From an uncultured Acidimicrobiaceae bacterium (GTDB lineage Bacteria; Actinomycetota; Acidimicrobiia; Acidimicrobiales; UBA10347), in contig CAJJAG010000006.1 in assembly GCA_905182135.1 (NCBI GenBank), positions 62,001 through 126,000 on the forward strand: a stretch of DNA of 64,000 nt, given 5' to 3'. The notes beneath the pieces were generated by a model. It saw only the letters and a list, made by a program, of their open reading frames with translations, was not told where the DNA came from and made no database searches. Positions 43,518-52,466 of this stretch are shown here, piece after piece. The position numbers and the translations under genes were made by a program. The number at the start of each line of letters is the position of its first letter. The first letter of the stretch is position 1.

Positions 43518-44504
43518 TCATAGGCGCGGATCAAAAACGATGCGACCGGTGGTCTTACGGTCAAAGAGGTCCTTGAGCGCGCGCGGCAGCTCGGCCATGC
43601 CCACTATCTCGCTGACCAGCGGGTCGATCTTGCCGTCGAGCAGTAGTTGATACACCTCGTCGTAGCACTGCGTGAATGGTGCCGGGTCAACACCGCGATA
43701 CCCGCCCATGTGCACACCCACAACTGAGTAGTTCTTCACCAGCACATGGTTCGCCGGCGCCGCGGGGATAGAACCACTCGCAAACCCGACCACAAGCAGT
43801 CGTCCTTCCCAAGCAACCAGCCGCCGAGCGACGTCGAAATAGTCGCCACCAACGGGGTCATACACCACATCGACGCCCCGGCGGTCAGTCTCAGACATCA
43901 CGCGCTCATAAAGGTCTTCGTTCCGGTAATCAATCGCTACATCGGCACCCAGATCGCGACATACCTGCATCTTGTCGGGCCCGCCCGCAGCCGCGATCAC
44001 GCGGCAACCATGCGCTTTTGCCATCTGAACCGCCGACGAACCAACGCCACCTGCAGCCGCCAATACGAGCACAGTCTCACCAGGTTGCAGATTGCCTCGG
44101 CGGTGCAACGCGAACCAGGACGTGCCATAGGTGACGTGCATCGCCACCGCGGTCCTAGTTTCGACGCCATCGGGGATCACGGTGACATCTTTGGCTGCTA
44201 GCACGGCTTGTTCGCCAAACCAGCCCGAAGTACCCGATGCCATTCCCAGGACTCGCTGCCCGATCGCCAGATCAACATTGTCGCCAACAGCGATGATCGT
44301 TCCCCCACCGCTCATACCCGGGGTGAATGGCGTGGGCATCTGAACTTGATAGGACCCTTGACACTGCAAGATGTCCGCAAAGTTCAGATCCGCCGCCTCG
44401 ACGGCAACAACAACCATTCCGGGCGCTGCGACCAGCGGGTCGACCTCGTCGAGCCGAAGAACATCCCACGGATCGCCCAACTCATGCATTTGCCAAGTCT
44501 TCAT
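43518..44504 (-). CDS. Zinc-free medium-chain reductase (quinone oxidoreductase type)
   Basis: A 328-residue NADPH:quinone-oxidoreductase-like protein. GDPWDVLRLDEVDPL opens the GroES-like domain, and the nucleotide loop is LVLAAAGGVGSSAVQMAK near residue 145, with AAxGGVG typical of the non-zinc branch. The zinc cysteines are absent. The branch reduces quinones or enones with NADPH. ATG 44504 follows GGGAGAG; a longer frame to 44534 lacks support. It lies downstream of the acyl-CoA dehydrogenase on the same strand, separated by the 23-bp tandem repeat. Confidence 0.82.
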   Translation of the reverse strand: MKTWQMHELGDPWDVLRLDEVDPLVAAPGMVVVAVEAADLNFADILQCQGSYQVQMPTPFTPGMSGGGTIIAVGDNVDLAIGQRVLGMASGTSGWFGEQAVLAAKDVTVIPDGVETRTAVAMHVTYGTSWFALHRRGNLQPGETVLVLAAAGGVGSSAVQMAKAHGCRVIAAAGGPDKMQVCRDLGADVAIDYRNEDLYERVMSETDRRGVDVVYDPVGGDYFDVARRLVAWEGRLLVVGFASGSIPAAPANHVLVKNYSVVGVHMGGYRGVDPAPFTQCYDEVYQLLLDGKIDPLVSEIVGMAELPRALKDLFDRKTTGRIVFDPRL

Positions 44505-44537
44505 ATGTACTCTCCCTTTAGACCGGTCGTTCAAATA

Positions 44538-44583
44538 ACAATTGCGTCATCAGTCGCCAAACAATTGCGTCATCAGTCGCCAA
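44538..44583. repeat. Two tandem copies of a 23-bp unit across a stop codon
   Basis: ACAATTGCGTCATCAGTCGC plus CAA occurs at 44538-44560 and again, without gap or mismatch, at 44561-44583. The TGA stop of the acyl-CoA dehydrogenase (44573-44575) lies inside the first copy met by the ribosome, and a second identical TGA follows in the other copy. Confidence 0.95.
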
Positions 44584-45829
44584 ACCAATCGATGCCGCCT
44601 GCACCGACCTGACGCTGCAGCTCTACCTGGGCCATGGTGAACTTGGCCAACTGGTTCATGTGGACTTCGTCGGGACCGTCGGCGATGCGCATAAGTCGAG
44701 CGGTCACATACATATCAGCGATCGGAGTATCACCGCTGACGCCCTTGCCACCGAAGATCTGCATGGCGCGTTCAGCTACGTCGTGGGCCAGCTTCGGTCC
44801 AATGATCTTGACCATCGAGATGTAGTCACGGGCACCCTTAGCCCCTGCCTTATCCATCTCGGCCGCAGCTTTAAGCACGAGCAGTCGAGCTTGTTCAATC
44901 GAGCACCGGGCGCGAGCGATGTCTTGGCGCACTGACGAGTACTCGCTGATCTTGCGACCAAACGGCTCGCGATCGTCGGCTCGTGCACACATCAGTTCCA
45001 TCATTCGCTGCGCCATGCCCACATTGGTCATTGCGTATTGGAAGCGTCCTGGACCCAGCCGACCTTGGGCGATCGTGAAGCCTTGGCCTTCACCCATGAT
45101 GATGTTGTCGACGGGAATGCGAACGTTGGTGAACTTCAACTCACCATGGCCTGCTGGCGAGTGGTAATTGCCAAACACCTCGACGCATCGCACGACTTCA
45201 AGCCCATCGCTGTCGCGAGGGACCAGCACCGTCGAGTGTTGTTGGTGGCGTGGCGCGTCGGGATTCGACAGACCCATCGTGAGTAAGACTTCGTTGAGTG
45301 GATGCATGATGTTGCTGCTCCACCACTTACGGCCATTGAGCACGTACTCATCACCGTCTCGGACGATGGTGAGCTGCATATTGGTGGCATCAGAGGATGC
45401 AACCTGCGGCTCGGTCATGGCATAGGTAGAGCGAATCTCACCTGCCAGCAATGGGCGCAACCATTGGTCTTGTTGGGCAGCGCTGCCGAACTTGGCGAGC
45501 ACCTCCATGTTTCCACGATCAGGCGCCGAACAGTTGAAGACCTCGAACGACCATGGCAGGCGACCCATAACCTCAGCCAGTGGCGCAAACTCAAGGTTCG
45601 TAAAGCCCGGACTCCAGTCGCCATATTCGGCAGGCAAGAACCAGTTCCATATGCCAGCCTCTTTGGCCTTAGCTTTAAGCTCCTCGACCACCGGAGGCTG
45701 CTTCCACAAGTTGGCACCGTCCATCACAAAGTCGTGATGCTCGCGTTCACGCGGGTAGACGTGAGCGTCCATGAACGCTTCGAGGCGTTCCTTGGCTTCC
45801 ATCACCTTTGGCGTGTAGTCGAAATCCAT
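44573..45829 (-). CDS. Acyl-CoA dehydrogenase
   Basis: A 418-residue flavoprotein. YAMTEPQVASSDATNMQLTI is the FAD/substrate loop, ERAMQIFGGKGVSGDTPIAD the C-terminal signature, and RIADGPDEVHMNQLAKF the end. This form, with HHDFVMDGANLWKQPPV near residue 30, corresponds to the ACAD10/11-like group that can also handle 4-hydroxy or bulky acyl-CoAs. The catalytic glutamate position cannot be fixed by eye. AGGGGGA precedes ATG 45829. Its stop lies in a 23-bp tandem duplication. Confidence 0.85.
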   Translation of the reverse strand: MDFDYTPKVMEAKERLEAFMDAHVYPREREHHDFVMDGANLWKQPPVVEELKAKAKEAGIWNWFLPAEYGDWSPGFTNLEFAPLAEVMGRLPWSFEVFNCSAPDRGNMEVLAKFGSAAQQDQWLRPLLAGEIRSTYAMTEPQVASSDATNMQLTIVRDGDEYVLNGRKWWSSNIMHPLNEVLLTMGLSNPDAPRHQQHSTVLVPRDSDGLEVVRCVEVFGNYHSPAGHGELKFTNVRIPVDNIIMGEGQGFTIAQGRLGPGRFQYAMTNVGMAQRMMELMCARADDREPFGRKISEYSSVRQDIARARCSIEQARLLVLKAAAEMDKAGAKGARDYISMVKIIGPKLAHDVAERAMQIFGGKGVSGDTPIADMYVTARLMRIADGPDEVHMNQLAKFTMAQVELQRQVGAGGIDWFGD

Positions 45830-45887
45830 CTTGTCCCCCTAGGTCGGTTACCTGAGCATTACATAGGGCCAGGTGTCGCGCCTAGAG

Positions 45888-45938
45888 ACGCCATCTCTAC
45901 AAGAGAGGGCAACACGCCATCTCTCAAGAGAGGGCAAC
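45888..45938. repeat. Imperfect tandem repeat (26 and 25 bp), each able to form a hairpin
   Basis: ACGCCATCTCTACAAGAGAG plus GGCAAC (45888-45913) is followed by the same sequence with one A lost and a C kept (45914-45938). Each copy contains TCTCT / AGAGA arms. It lies in the 204-base gap between the divergent acyl-CoA dehydrogenase and LLM genes, so it could be a regulatory doublet. Confidence 0.88.
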
Positions 45939-46033
45939 CGGGAACGAGTCCGACTTCTCCGTCAGGGTTCCCTGGCACGCCTTCACAATGAGACGGGGCC
46001 ACGAAGTACGTTGATTGTCGATGAGGAGACGCC

Positions 46034-46963
46034 ATGAAGCTTTCAGTTGATTACCCCAGCGTTGCGTTCCGAGAGGGCCCCGACAAGGTGCTCGAGCTCG
46101 GTAAGGCAATCGAAGACATTGGCTATGACGAGATCGCCGTGTTCGATCATGTCGTGATGGGTTACCCAACCGACGACCGGCCTGGTCCCCGATACCCGCC
46201 CAAAATGCCAGTTCTTGAAGCGATCGTGCTCATGGCTCAACTTGCGGTGGTGACCGATCGAATCGGCTTGGCCACCGAAGTACTCGTGCTTCCGCAACGA
46301 CAACCGGTGCTTGTCGCCAAGCAGATCAGCACCATCGATCTGATGTCGCAAGGACGGGTGCGACTCGGAGTTGGCGTCGGTTGGCAAGAATCCGAATACG
46401 ACGCGCTCGAAGAAGATTTCACCAACCGGGGCCGCCGAATGGACGAGGCAATCGCGCTACTGCGCTCGTATTGGTCCGACGAGCAGATCGACTTCGATGG
46501 TGAGTACTACTCGTCGACAGCGATGGCGATGGAACCGAAACCATCACAACCCGGTGGTCCCGAAATTTGGATCGGGGGTGGCAGCAAAGCGGCACTGCGT
46601 CGAACCGGCGAACTCGGCGACGGTTGGATGGGAAGCGCTTTGTCGACTGAAGAGACCATCACGGATTCGGTCGCGACAATCCACTCAGCAGCCGAAGCAG
46701 CCGGCCGTGATCCAGCAAGCATCGGCCTGCAAATGATGCTGCAACCACCTCCGTCAAAAGAAGAAGACAAGGCGTACTACGCGGACCTTGACCAGGTCGT
46801 CCAACGAGTCGTTCGCCTGAAAGAACTCGGCTTCGAATGGGTGTCGCTCAATGCAACCGCAGTCTTCCAGGCAGGCGCTCGCTCTGTCGATTCCATGATC
46901 GATCAACTCGGCCTGCTGCACGCAGCCATCACTGCCGAGATAGGACACAGCAATGACAATTAG
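46034..46963 (+). CDS. LLM-class F420-dependent-type oxidoreductase
   Basis: A 309-residue protein: MKLSVDYPSVAFREGPDKVL, GYDEIAVFDHVVMGYP, IGLATEVLVLPQRQPVLVAK, and VRLGVGVGWQESEYDALEED with PEIWIGGGSKAALRR. The GVGWQESEYDAL block is typical of F420-dependent LLM enzymes (TIGR03619-like). AGGAGA precedes ATG 46034. Its 3' end overlaps the next LLM gene by 11 bases, so the pair is co-translated and may be heteromeric. Confidence 0.84.
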   Translation: MKLSVDYPSVAFREGPDKVLELGKAIEDIGYDEIAVFDHVVMGYPTDDRPGPRYPPKMPVLEAIVLMAQLAVVTDRIGLATEVLVLPQRQPVLVAKQISTIDLMSQGRVRLGVGVGWQESEYDALEEDFTNRGRRMDEAIALLRSYWSDEQIDFDGEYYSSTAMAMEPKPSQPGGPEIWIGGGSKAALRRTGELGDGWMGSALSTEETITDSVATIHSAAEAAGRDPASIGLQMMLQPPPSKEEDKAYYADLDQVVQRVVRLKELGFEWVSLNATAVFQAGARSVDSMIDQLGLLHAAITAEIGHSNDN

Positions 46964-47855
46964 TCTCGGAGTGACCATGCCGTTGCTCGACACCGGCGGC
47001 GCTCCAAGTTTTGTGCGGGACTTTGCTCAAGCGGCCGAGGATCTCGGCTACCAGGGCCTAGCTCTCGCAGATCATGTACTCGGCGCCAACAGCGAGAGTC
47101 GACCTGACTGGGGTGACCGAAACACATCGGCCGACTACTTCCATGACCCGTTCGTATTGTTTGGCTTCCTTGCAGCGTGCACCACATCGATCGAATTCTC
47201 AACGCAAGTGATGATCTTGCCTCAACGTCAGACTGCACTTGTCGCCAAGCAGGCAGCATCGCTTGACGTGCTTTGCGAGGGACGCTTCCGGTTCGGCATC
47301 GGCAGCGGCTGGAACCCAGTCGAGTACCAGGCTTTGAACGAAGACTTTACGAATCGCGGCAAGCGACTTACCGAGCAGGTCGAGGTCATGCGTCGGTTGT
47401 GGGCTGAGCCGCATGTGACCTTCACCGGCGACTATCACGAGATCGATGACGCTGGAATTAACCCACTGCCAACCGGTCGTTCAATCCCACTGTGGTTCGG
47501 CGGCCACGAGGACCGCATGCTTCGCCGCATAGCCAAGCTCGCAGACGGCTGGATCATGTTGGCCTTCCCACCCGACGACACCGCCCTCGAAGCATTCGAA
47601 ACCTTGCGCGGTTACATCCGCGACGAAGGCCGCAACCCTGCTGATGTTGGGCTCGAGATCTGGACGTCACTTGGCGACGGCGATGACGACAAGTTGCGCG
47701 CCGACTTCCAGTTCTGGAAGGACGCCGGTGTTAGCCACATCACGCTGAACAACTGGTACCCCCGGCCACCTCATACCCGCATGGCCGAGCGAGGCGCCGA
47801 CGCCCACATGGACGCGCTGCGCCACTACCGCGAACTCATCGACGACCTGCTGTAG
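46953..47855 (+). CDS. LLM-class F420-dependent-type oxidoreductase
   Basis: A 300-residue relative of the preceding gene: MTISLGVTMPLLDTGGAPSF, LGYQGLALADHVLGAN, EFSTQVMILPQRQTALVAKQ, and FRFGIGSGWNPVEYQALNED with PLWFGGHEDRMLRRIAKLAD. The two paralogues share the strand 3 and strand 4 signatures but have different N-terminal loops. It overlaps its neighbour by 11 bases. A tiny SDR remnant on the opposite strand lies immediately downstream, then enoyl-CoA hydratase. Confidence 0.84.
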   Translation: MTISLGVTMPLLDTGGAPSFVRDFAQAAEDLGYQGLALADHVLGANSESRPDWGDRNTSADYFHDPFVLFGFLAACTTSIEFSTQVMILPQRQTALVAKQAASLDVLCEGRFRFGIGSGWNPVEYQALNEDFTNRGKRLTEQVEVMRRLWAEPHVTFTGDYHEIDDAGINPLPTGRSIPLWFGGHEDRMLRRIAKLADGWIMLAFPPDDTALEAFETLRGYIRDEGRNPADVGLEIWTSLGDGDDDKLRADFQFWKDAGVSHITLNNWYPRPPHTRMAERGADAHMDALRHYRELIDDLL

Positions 47856-47950
47856 TTACGACCCCGCCACGACACACCCACCATCTATCAGGAGTATCTC
47901 ACCGGTCGCCACTTTGGCGTCGTTGCCGTAAACGGCGCGAGACTCAGTCT
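47856..47950 (-). pseudogene. C-terminal scrap of a short-chain dehydrogenase
   Basis: The minus strand reads AVYGNDAKVATGEILLIDGG and CVVAGS then a stop, which matches the universal SDR ending (xxVTGexlxVDGG). Only about 30 codons survive between two plus-strand genes. It indicates a deleted dehydrogenase that once faced the LLM pair. Confidence 0.55.
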
Positions 47951-47974
47951 GTCCTTCGAAAGAGAGAGCGCGCT

Positions 47975-48754
47975 ATGACGGAAACGGTCATCTACGAAAT
48001 TCGCGACAAGGTCGCCTTTGTCACCATCAACCGGCCCCAGGCCTACAACGCTTGTGACAAGCCGACGTATGAACGACTCGCCGAGGTATGGCAAGACTTC
48101 GCGGTGAATAACGATGCATGGGTCGCTGTTTTGACCGGCGCCGGCGACAAGGCATTCTGCGCCGGGAGCGATATCAAACAAAACTTCAACACCAAGCCTG
48201 AGCCGGCTGACGCGTTCGGCGCGGAGGGCCGGGATGACCTGATGCGAGGCCTCGACGTCTGGAAGCCGATCATCGCTGCAGTGAACGGTCACTGCAACGG
48301 AGGCGGCCTTGAGATGGCGCTCGGTTGCGACATAAGGATCGCCTCCGAAAACGCCCAGTTTGGCTTGGGTGAGTCCCGTCTAGGTTTACTACCCGGAGGC
48401 GGCGGCACCCAACGACTGACCCGCACGATCCCGCTAGGCGATGCGCTCTGGATGTTGTACTCGGGCGAACGAATCGACGCTACAGAAGCTCACCGCGTCG
48501 GCTTGGTGAATCGAGTCGTGCCGCTGGATGACCTGATGGCGACCGCCGAAGCGATGGCGCGCAAAATACTAGAAGCAGGCCCACTCGCTGTGCGGGCTAT
48601 CAAGCAGGCCGCTATCAAGGGCCTCAGCATGCCTCTTGATGATGGACTTCGGCTCGAGTCGAATCTGTTCCGGCTTTTGGCGATGACCGAAGACAGCGTT
48701 GAGGGCACGAGAGCATTCGCCGAAAAGCGTCAGCCTGAGTGGAAAGCCCGCTGA
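47975..48754 (+). CDS. Enoyl-CoA hydratase/isomerase
   Basis: A 259-residue crotonase. Oxyanion-hole segments are FCAGSDIKQN near residue 62 and GHCNGGGLEMALGCD near 105; the two catalytic glutamates of hydratases are present in GGLEMALGCD and in FGLGESRLGLLPGGGGTQRL. It therefore likely hydrates 2-enoyl-CoA. AAAGAGAG precedes ATG 47975. It follows the LLM pair and precedes the aldo/keto reductase on the same strand, within a CoA-ester catabolic module. Confidence 0.87.
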   Translation: MTETVIYEIRDKVAFVTINRPQAYNACDKPTYERLAEVWQDFAVNNDAWVAVLTGAGDKAFCAGSDIKQNFNTKPEPADAFGAEGRDDLMRGLDVWKPIIAAVNGHCNGGGLEMALGCDIRIASENAQFGLGESRLGLLPGGGGTQRLTRTIPLGDALWMLYSGERIDATEAHRVGLVNRVVPLDDLMATAEAMARKILEAGPLAVRAIKQAAIKGLSMPLDDGLRLESNLFRLLAMTEDSVEGTRAFAEKRQPEWKAR

Positions 48755-48809
48755 TGTCCAGCAATCACCACACCCACCAGGATAGAGATAGCAACGTAGA
48801 GGAGACGTC

Positions 48810-49841
48810 ATGTTAAAGCCGGTACAACTCGGAGCGAACAGCGGGCTGCGGGTCTCGCAACTCGCGCTCGGCACCATGAACTTTGGAGAACCAGGACGAG
48901 GCCATCAGAGCGATTGGACCCTCGACGCCGATCAAGCCCGACCGATCTTCCAGGCCGCGCTCGACCACGGACTCTTCACCTTCGACTGCGCAAACGTCTA
49001 CGGCATAGGTGCTTGCGAAGAGGTCGTCGGCCAATTGTTGCGTGAACTAGTCCCACGGGACCAGTACGTTCTCGGCACCAAGGTCGCCATGAAAATGGGA
49101 GACGGCGCCAACCAACTCGGCCTCTCGCGCAAACACATCATGGAATCGGTCGACGCCTCGCTTCGGCGACTCGGCGTGGACTACATCGATCAGCTCGTGA
49201 TCCATCGACACCCCCATGGCATCCCTGGCCATGTCGAGACGCCGGTTACCGAGACGATGGAAGCGCTGCACGATGTCGTAAAGGCGGGCAAGGTCCTGTA
49301 CCTAGGCGGCTCGTCGATGTTTGCTTGGCAGTTCACCGAGATGCAGATGACCGCTGAACAGAATGGCTGGACCAAATTCATTTCGATGCAGAACCACTAC
49401 AACCTCATCTACCGCGAAGAAGAACGCGAGATGAACAAGTACTGCGCGAAGACCGGCGTGGGTCTCATGCCATGGTCACCTTTGGCTCGTGGCATTCTTG
49501 CTGGCAGTTACAAAGGCGGCCTAGATAAAGGTCAGACAACTCGCAGTTCGGGCGTAGACCGTAAACGAACCGGCATGCTCTATCGCGGTGAAATGGACTT
49601 CGCTATCGCTGACCGAGTCATCGAAGTTGCTGAAAGGTACGGCAAGACACCAGCCCAAATTTCGGTCGCTTGGTTACTGAACAAGCCCGAGATCGCAGCA
49701 CCAGTGGTTGGCGTGTCAAAGATCAAACAGCTTGACCAACTCGTCGCAGCATGCGATATCACCCTTGATGCCGCTGATGTCACCTATCTCGAAGAGCTCT
49801 ACAAGCCGGTCGACAACCTGTTGTCCATCGGCTTCAGCTGA
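48810..49841 (+). CDS. Aldo/keto reductase
   Basis: A 343-residue NADPH-dependent (beta/alpha)8 barrel of the AKR superfamily, Tas/YajO-like branch. The catalytic tetrad is visible: Asp and Tyr in DCANVYG near residue 53-59, Lys in LGTKVAM near 88, and His in LVIHRH near 128. The start LGLRVSQLALGTMNFG-like block (residues 10-28) and MPWSPLARGILAG near 220 are typical. TAGAGGAG lies ahead of ATG 48810. It reduces or oxidises a carbonyl in the surrounding catabolic module. Confidence 0.87.
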   Translation: MLKPVQLGANSGLRVSQLALGTMNFGEPGRGHQSDWTLDADQARPIFQAALDHGLFTFDCANVYGIGACEEVVGQLLRELVPRDQYVLGTKVAMKMGDGANQLGLSRKHIMESVDASLRRLGVDYIDQLVIHRHPHGIPGHVETPVTETMEALHDVVKAGKVLYLGGSSMFAWQFTEMQMTAEQNGWTKFISMQNHYNLIYREEEREMNKYCAKTGVGLMPWSPLARGILAGSYKGGLDKGQTTRSSGVDRKRTGMLYRGEMDFAIADRVIEVAERYGKTPAQISVAWLLNKPEIAAPVVGVSKIKQLDQLVAACDITLDAADVTYLEELYKPVDNLLSIGFS

Positions 49842-49904
49842 CCCAAGCGTGGATCGAGAGTGCCCACCTGCATGGGCTAATGTCCCAGGTCTGCCAATGC
49901 CGGT

Positions 49905-51113
49905 TCAGATTGCTCTCGGCACTAGCGCGTCGATTTCTTCGGGCGAGTAGCCAAGCTCCCCGAGGATCTCGCGACTGTGTTCGCCAAGTGCGGGTGCCCG
50001 GCGCGGTCCGACCTGGGCCACGCTCGTCACCTTGACCGGGTGGTTGATGATCCACGGCGTATCAAGTTCGCCATTGGCGGGCTCGACGGCCATAGCGTTG
50101 ATGCGGACCTGTTCGTCGACCGCCGCCTCTTCGACCGTGGCTACCAGGTTGACCGGAAGGCCGTATCGGTCTAGTTCACGCAACCATTCGGTAGCGCTCT
50201 TCGTGCGCACAATCTTCTGGATCTCTTCGCCGAATGACTCACGAGCCTCACCAAAAATGGTCTCGAGGTCCGGGAAGCGCGAGTCGCCAAGCAACTCGAC
50301 CGCGTCAAGCGCAACCAACAACCTTGTAAGCATTTCTTCGTCGCGAATCATATTGAATTGCAACCATCTGCGGTCTGCAGTCTCGTATGGCCGCAGCATC
50401 GGTGCGTAGATCCGGTTCCTATTGCGGTAACGAGTCATATCGGCACCGGCCATCGCACCTTGCACGATTCCGGCGGCAGACCACACCCCGTTCGCCAACA
50501 GTGACGTGTGCACCATCGCTCCCTCGCCGCTGCGTTCTCGATGCAGTAATGCTGTCACGATTCCGGCATAGAGCGATACGGCCGTTGGATGATCGCCCAT
50601 TCCGGGAAGGCCTTGCGTCGGCAATGTGTCCGGCTCGCGCATGATGTCCATCAAGCCACTGCGCGCCCAGTAGGCCAGCTGGTCAAATCCCTTGCGGTCC
50701 CGTTCCGGACCCTCCTCGCCGTATGCCGTCAGTGATGCATAGATCAAGGTCGGGTTTAGTTCCCGGAGAGTCTCATAGGTCAGGCCAAGTGCTTCTCTCA
50801 CCGGGTATGGATAGTTGGTGATGAAGACGTCGGCATCAGCGACCAACCGCTGCAGGACCTCTTGACCTTCCGCTGATTTCAGGTCTAGTTCCAGGCTGCG
50901 CTTATTCCGCCCGTGCAGCTCCCAGAACCAGTCAGGGTCAGCGTCTGGCGTGGTGTCGATGCTGGACAAAAGCCGCAACATGTCACCAATCCCGGGCTGC
51001 TCGACCTTGATCACGTCGGCGCCAAAGTCTGCCAGCATCGTCGCCGCAGCAGGTGCTGCGATGACAGATGCACAATCAATTACTTTAAGGCCGGAGAAGA
51101 GATACGGAGTCAC
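49905..51113 (-). CDS. CaiB/BaiF-type (family III) CoA transferase (second copy)
   Basis: A 402-residue transferase: LFSGLKVIDCASVIAAPAAA, LADFGADVIKVEQPGIGDML, HGRNKRSLELDLKSAEGQEV, and GMGDHPTAVSLYAGIVTALL, where the Asp of GMGDHPT aligns with the catalytic aspartate. LPVNLVATVEEAAVDEQV is the C-terminal lid. Its nearest relatives are 2-methylfumaryl- or alpha-methylacyl-CoA transferases/racemases of actinobacteria. It is convergent with the aldo/keto reductase and divergent from the amidohydrolase at 51231. Confidence 0.86.
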   Translation of the reverse strand: MTPYLFSGLKVIDCASVIAAPAAATMLADFGADVIKVEQPGIGDMLRLLSSIDTTPDADPDWFWELHGRNKRSLELDLKSAEGQEVLQRLVADADVFITNYPYPVREALGLTYETLRELNPTLIYASLTAYGEEGPERDRKGFDQLAYWARSGLMDIMREPDTLPTQGLPGMGDHPTAVSLYAGIVTALLHRERSGEGAMVHTSLLANGVWSAAGIVQGAMAGADMTRYRNRNRIYAPMLRPYETADRRWLQFNMIRDEEMLTRLLVALDAVELLGDSRFPDLETIFGEARESFGEEIQKIVRTKSATEWLRELDRYGLPVNLVATVEEAAVDEQVRINAMAVEPANGELDTPWIINHPVKVTSVAQVGPRRAPALGEHSREILGELGYSPEEIDALVPRAI

Positions 51114-51230
51114 AGGACCTGTCTTAGCAGCCCTCGCGCTCTACCAAGCCCTTGCGATCTAATAACCACCCGCTCCATCGGCTAGATCTCGTTGACCTTC
51201 CGTGCGATCAGTCGAAGCTACGGTGGACAG

Positions 51231-52415
51231 ATGAGTGCAGAACTGACGAGTGCGGTGCCCGGTCTCAAGGTCATCGACACTGACACGCATTGGTCCGAAC
51301 CAGCAGACCTCTGGACGAGCCGTGCACCGGCGAAGTACATCGACCGGGTACCACAGCTCACCGAGCGCCACGGTCGGCGTCGCTGGTGGTTTGACGGCGA
51401 CATTTCCATCGCGTTGCCAATCGCATCGAGTGTGATCGACACAGAGGGCCAGAAGGTCACGGGAACCGCGTTCTTCGACATGGACAACGACATGGTGCAT
51501 CGTGCCAGCTTCGATGCCGAGGCCAGAGTGGCGATGATGGACACGCTGGGGGTTCACGCCCAGGTCATGTATCCAAACGTTGCCGGGTTTGGTAATCAAA
51601 ACTTTATGCGATCTAGCGACGACGCACTTCGATTGATCAGTGTGCAGATCTACAACGATGCGCTCGCCGAGTTTCAACACGACACCGGTCAACGGGTCTT
51701 TGGCATGGCACTGCTGCCCTGGTGGGACCTTGAGCAGGCAGCTATTGAAATCGAACGAGTCCATGCCAACGGCCTTCGCGGCATCGTCACGTGTTCGAAC
51801 CCTGAAGAGGCCGGACTGCCTGATATGTCTCAACCGGTGTGGGATCAGATCTGGGAACGGTGCTCAGACCTGGCGATGCCAGTGAACTTTCACATCGGTT
51901 CGTCGAAGGGAAACCTTGACTTCTTCGGCAAAGCCCCGTGGCCATCGTTTGGCGAGGAACAGAAGCTGGCTGTTGGGTCCGCTAATTTGTTTATGGGCAA
52001 CGCACGCGTGATCGGGAACATGATCTATTCCGGCGTCCCCGAACGGTTTCCAAATCTCAAGTTCGTTTCGGTCGAGAGCGGCATCGGCTGGCTGCCGTTC
52101 TTCCTGGAATGTCTCGATCATCAACTTCTCGAGACGGCACCCAATGAACTTGCGATGTTGTCGATCAAGCCCTCGGACTACTTCCGGCGCCAGTTCTTTG
52201 GCACGTTCTGGTTCGAGTCGGCGATGGTCAAAGCAGCGATTGACTTCCTCGGCCCTGACTGTCTGATGTTTGAGACAGACTTCCCACACCCAACGTGCCT
52301 GTACCCACGCGACGATGACCGATTGGCAGCGACTCTCTCGGGTCTCGAGCCAGCCGTCGTTACCAAAGTGATGCAGGACAACGCTGCCCAGCTCTACCGC
52401 ATACCTCTCGACTGA
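51231..52415 (+). CDS. Amidohydrolase_2 (ACMSD-like) family metal-dependent hydrolase
   Basis: A 394-residue TIM-barrel. The start VIDTDTHWSEPADLW has a D-x-H metal motif, HIGSSKG near residue 225 the next His, VSVESGIGWLPFFLE near 290, and METDFPHP-like FETDFPHPTCLYP near 355 the final Asp. This layout is found in actinobacterial LigW/ACMSD-like decarboxylases and hydrolases. I chose ATG 51231 since the conserved fold begins there; the 13 earlier codons lack family features. A hairpin follows. Confidence 0.84.
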   Translation: MSAELTSAVPGLKVIDTDTHWSEPADLWTSRAPAKYIDRVPQLTERHGRRRWWFDGDISIALPIASSVIDTEGQKVTGTAFFDMDNDMVHRASFDAEARVAMMDTLGVHAQVMYPNVAGFGNQNFMRSSDDALRLISVQIYNDALAEFQHDTGQRVFGMALLPWWDLEQAAIEIERVHANGLRGIVTCSNPEEAGLPDMSQPVWDQIWERCSDLAMPVNFHIGSSKGNLDFFGKAPWPSFGEEQKLAVGSANLFMGNARVIGNMIYSGVPERFPNLKFVSVESGIGWLPFFLECLDHQLLETAPNELAMLSIKPSDYFRRQFFGTFWFESAMVKAAIDFLGPDCLMFETDFPHPTCLYPRDDDRLAATLSGLEPAVVTKVMQDNAAQLYRIPLD

Positions 52416-52440
52416 CGTGGCAACGCCAGTGAGTACGAGA

Positions 52441-52466
52441 TTCTGGCTGAGCTCCAAGAGCCAGAA
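52441..52466. terminator. Hairpin terminator between convergent genes
   Basis: Perfect 8-bp stem TTCTGGCT / AGCCAGAA with a 10-base loop, 25 bases after the amidohydrolase stop and ahead of the convergent P450. Confidence 0.6.

Noticed and set aside
45302-45991. 229-codon plus frame
   Set aside because: Antisense to the acyl-CoA dehydrogenase, which has clear family motifs.
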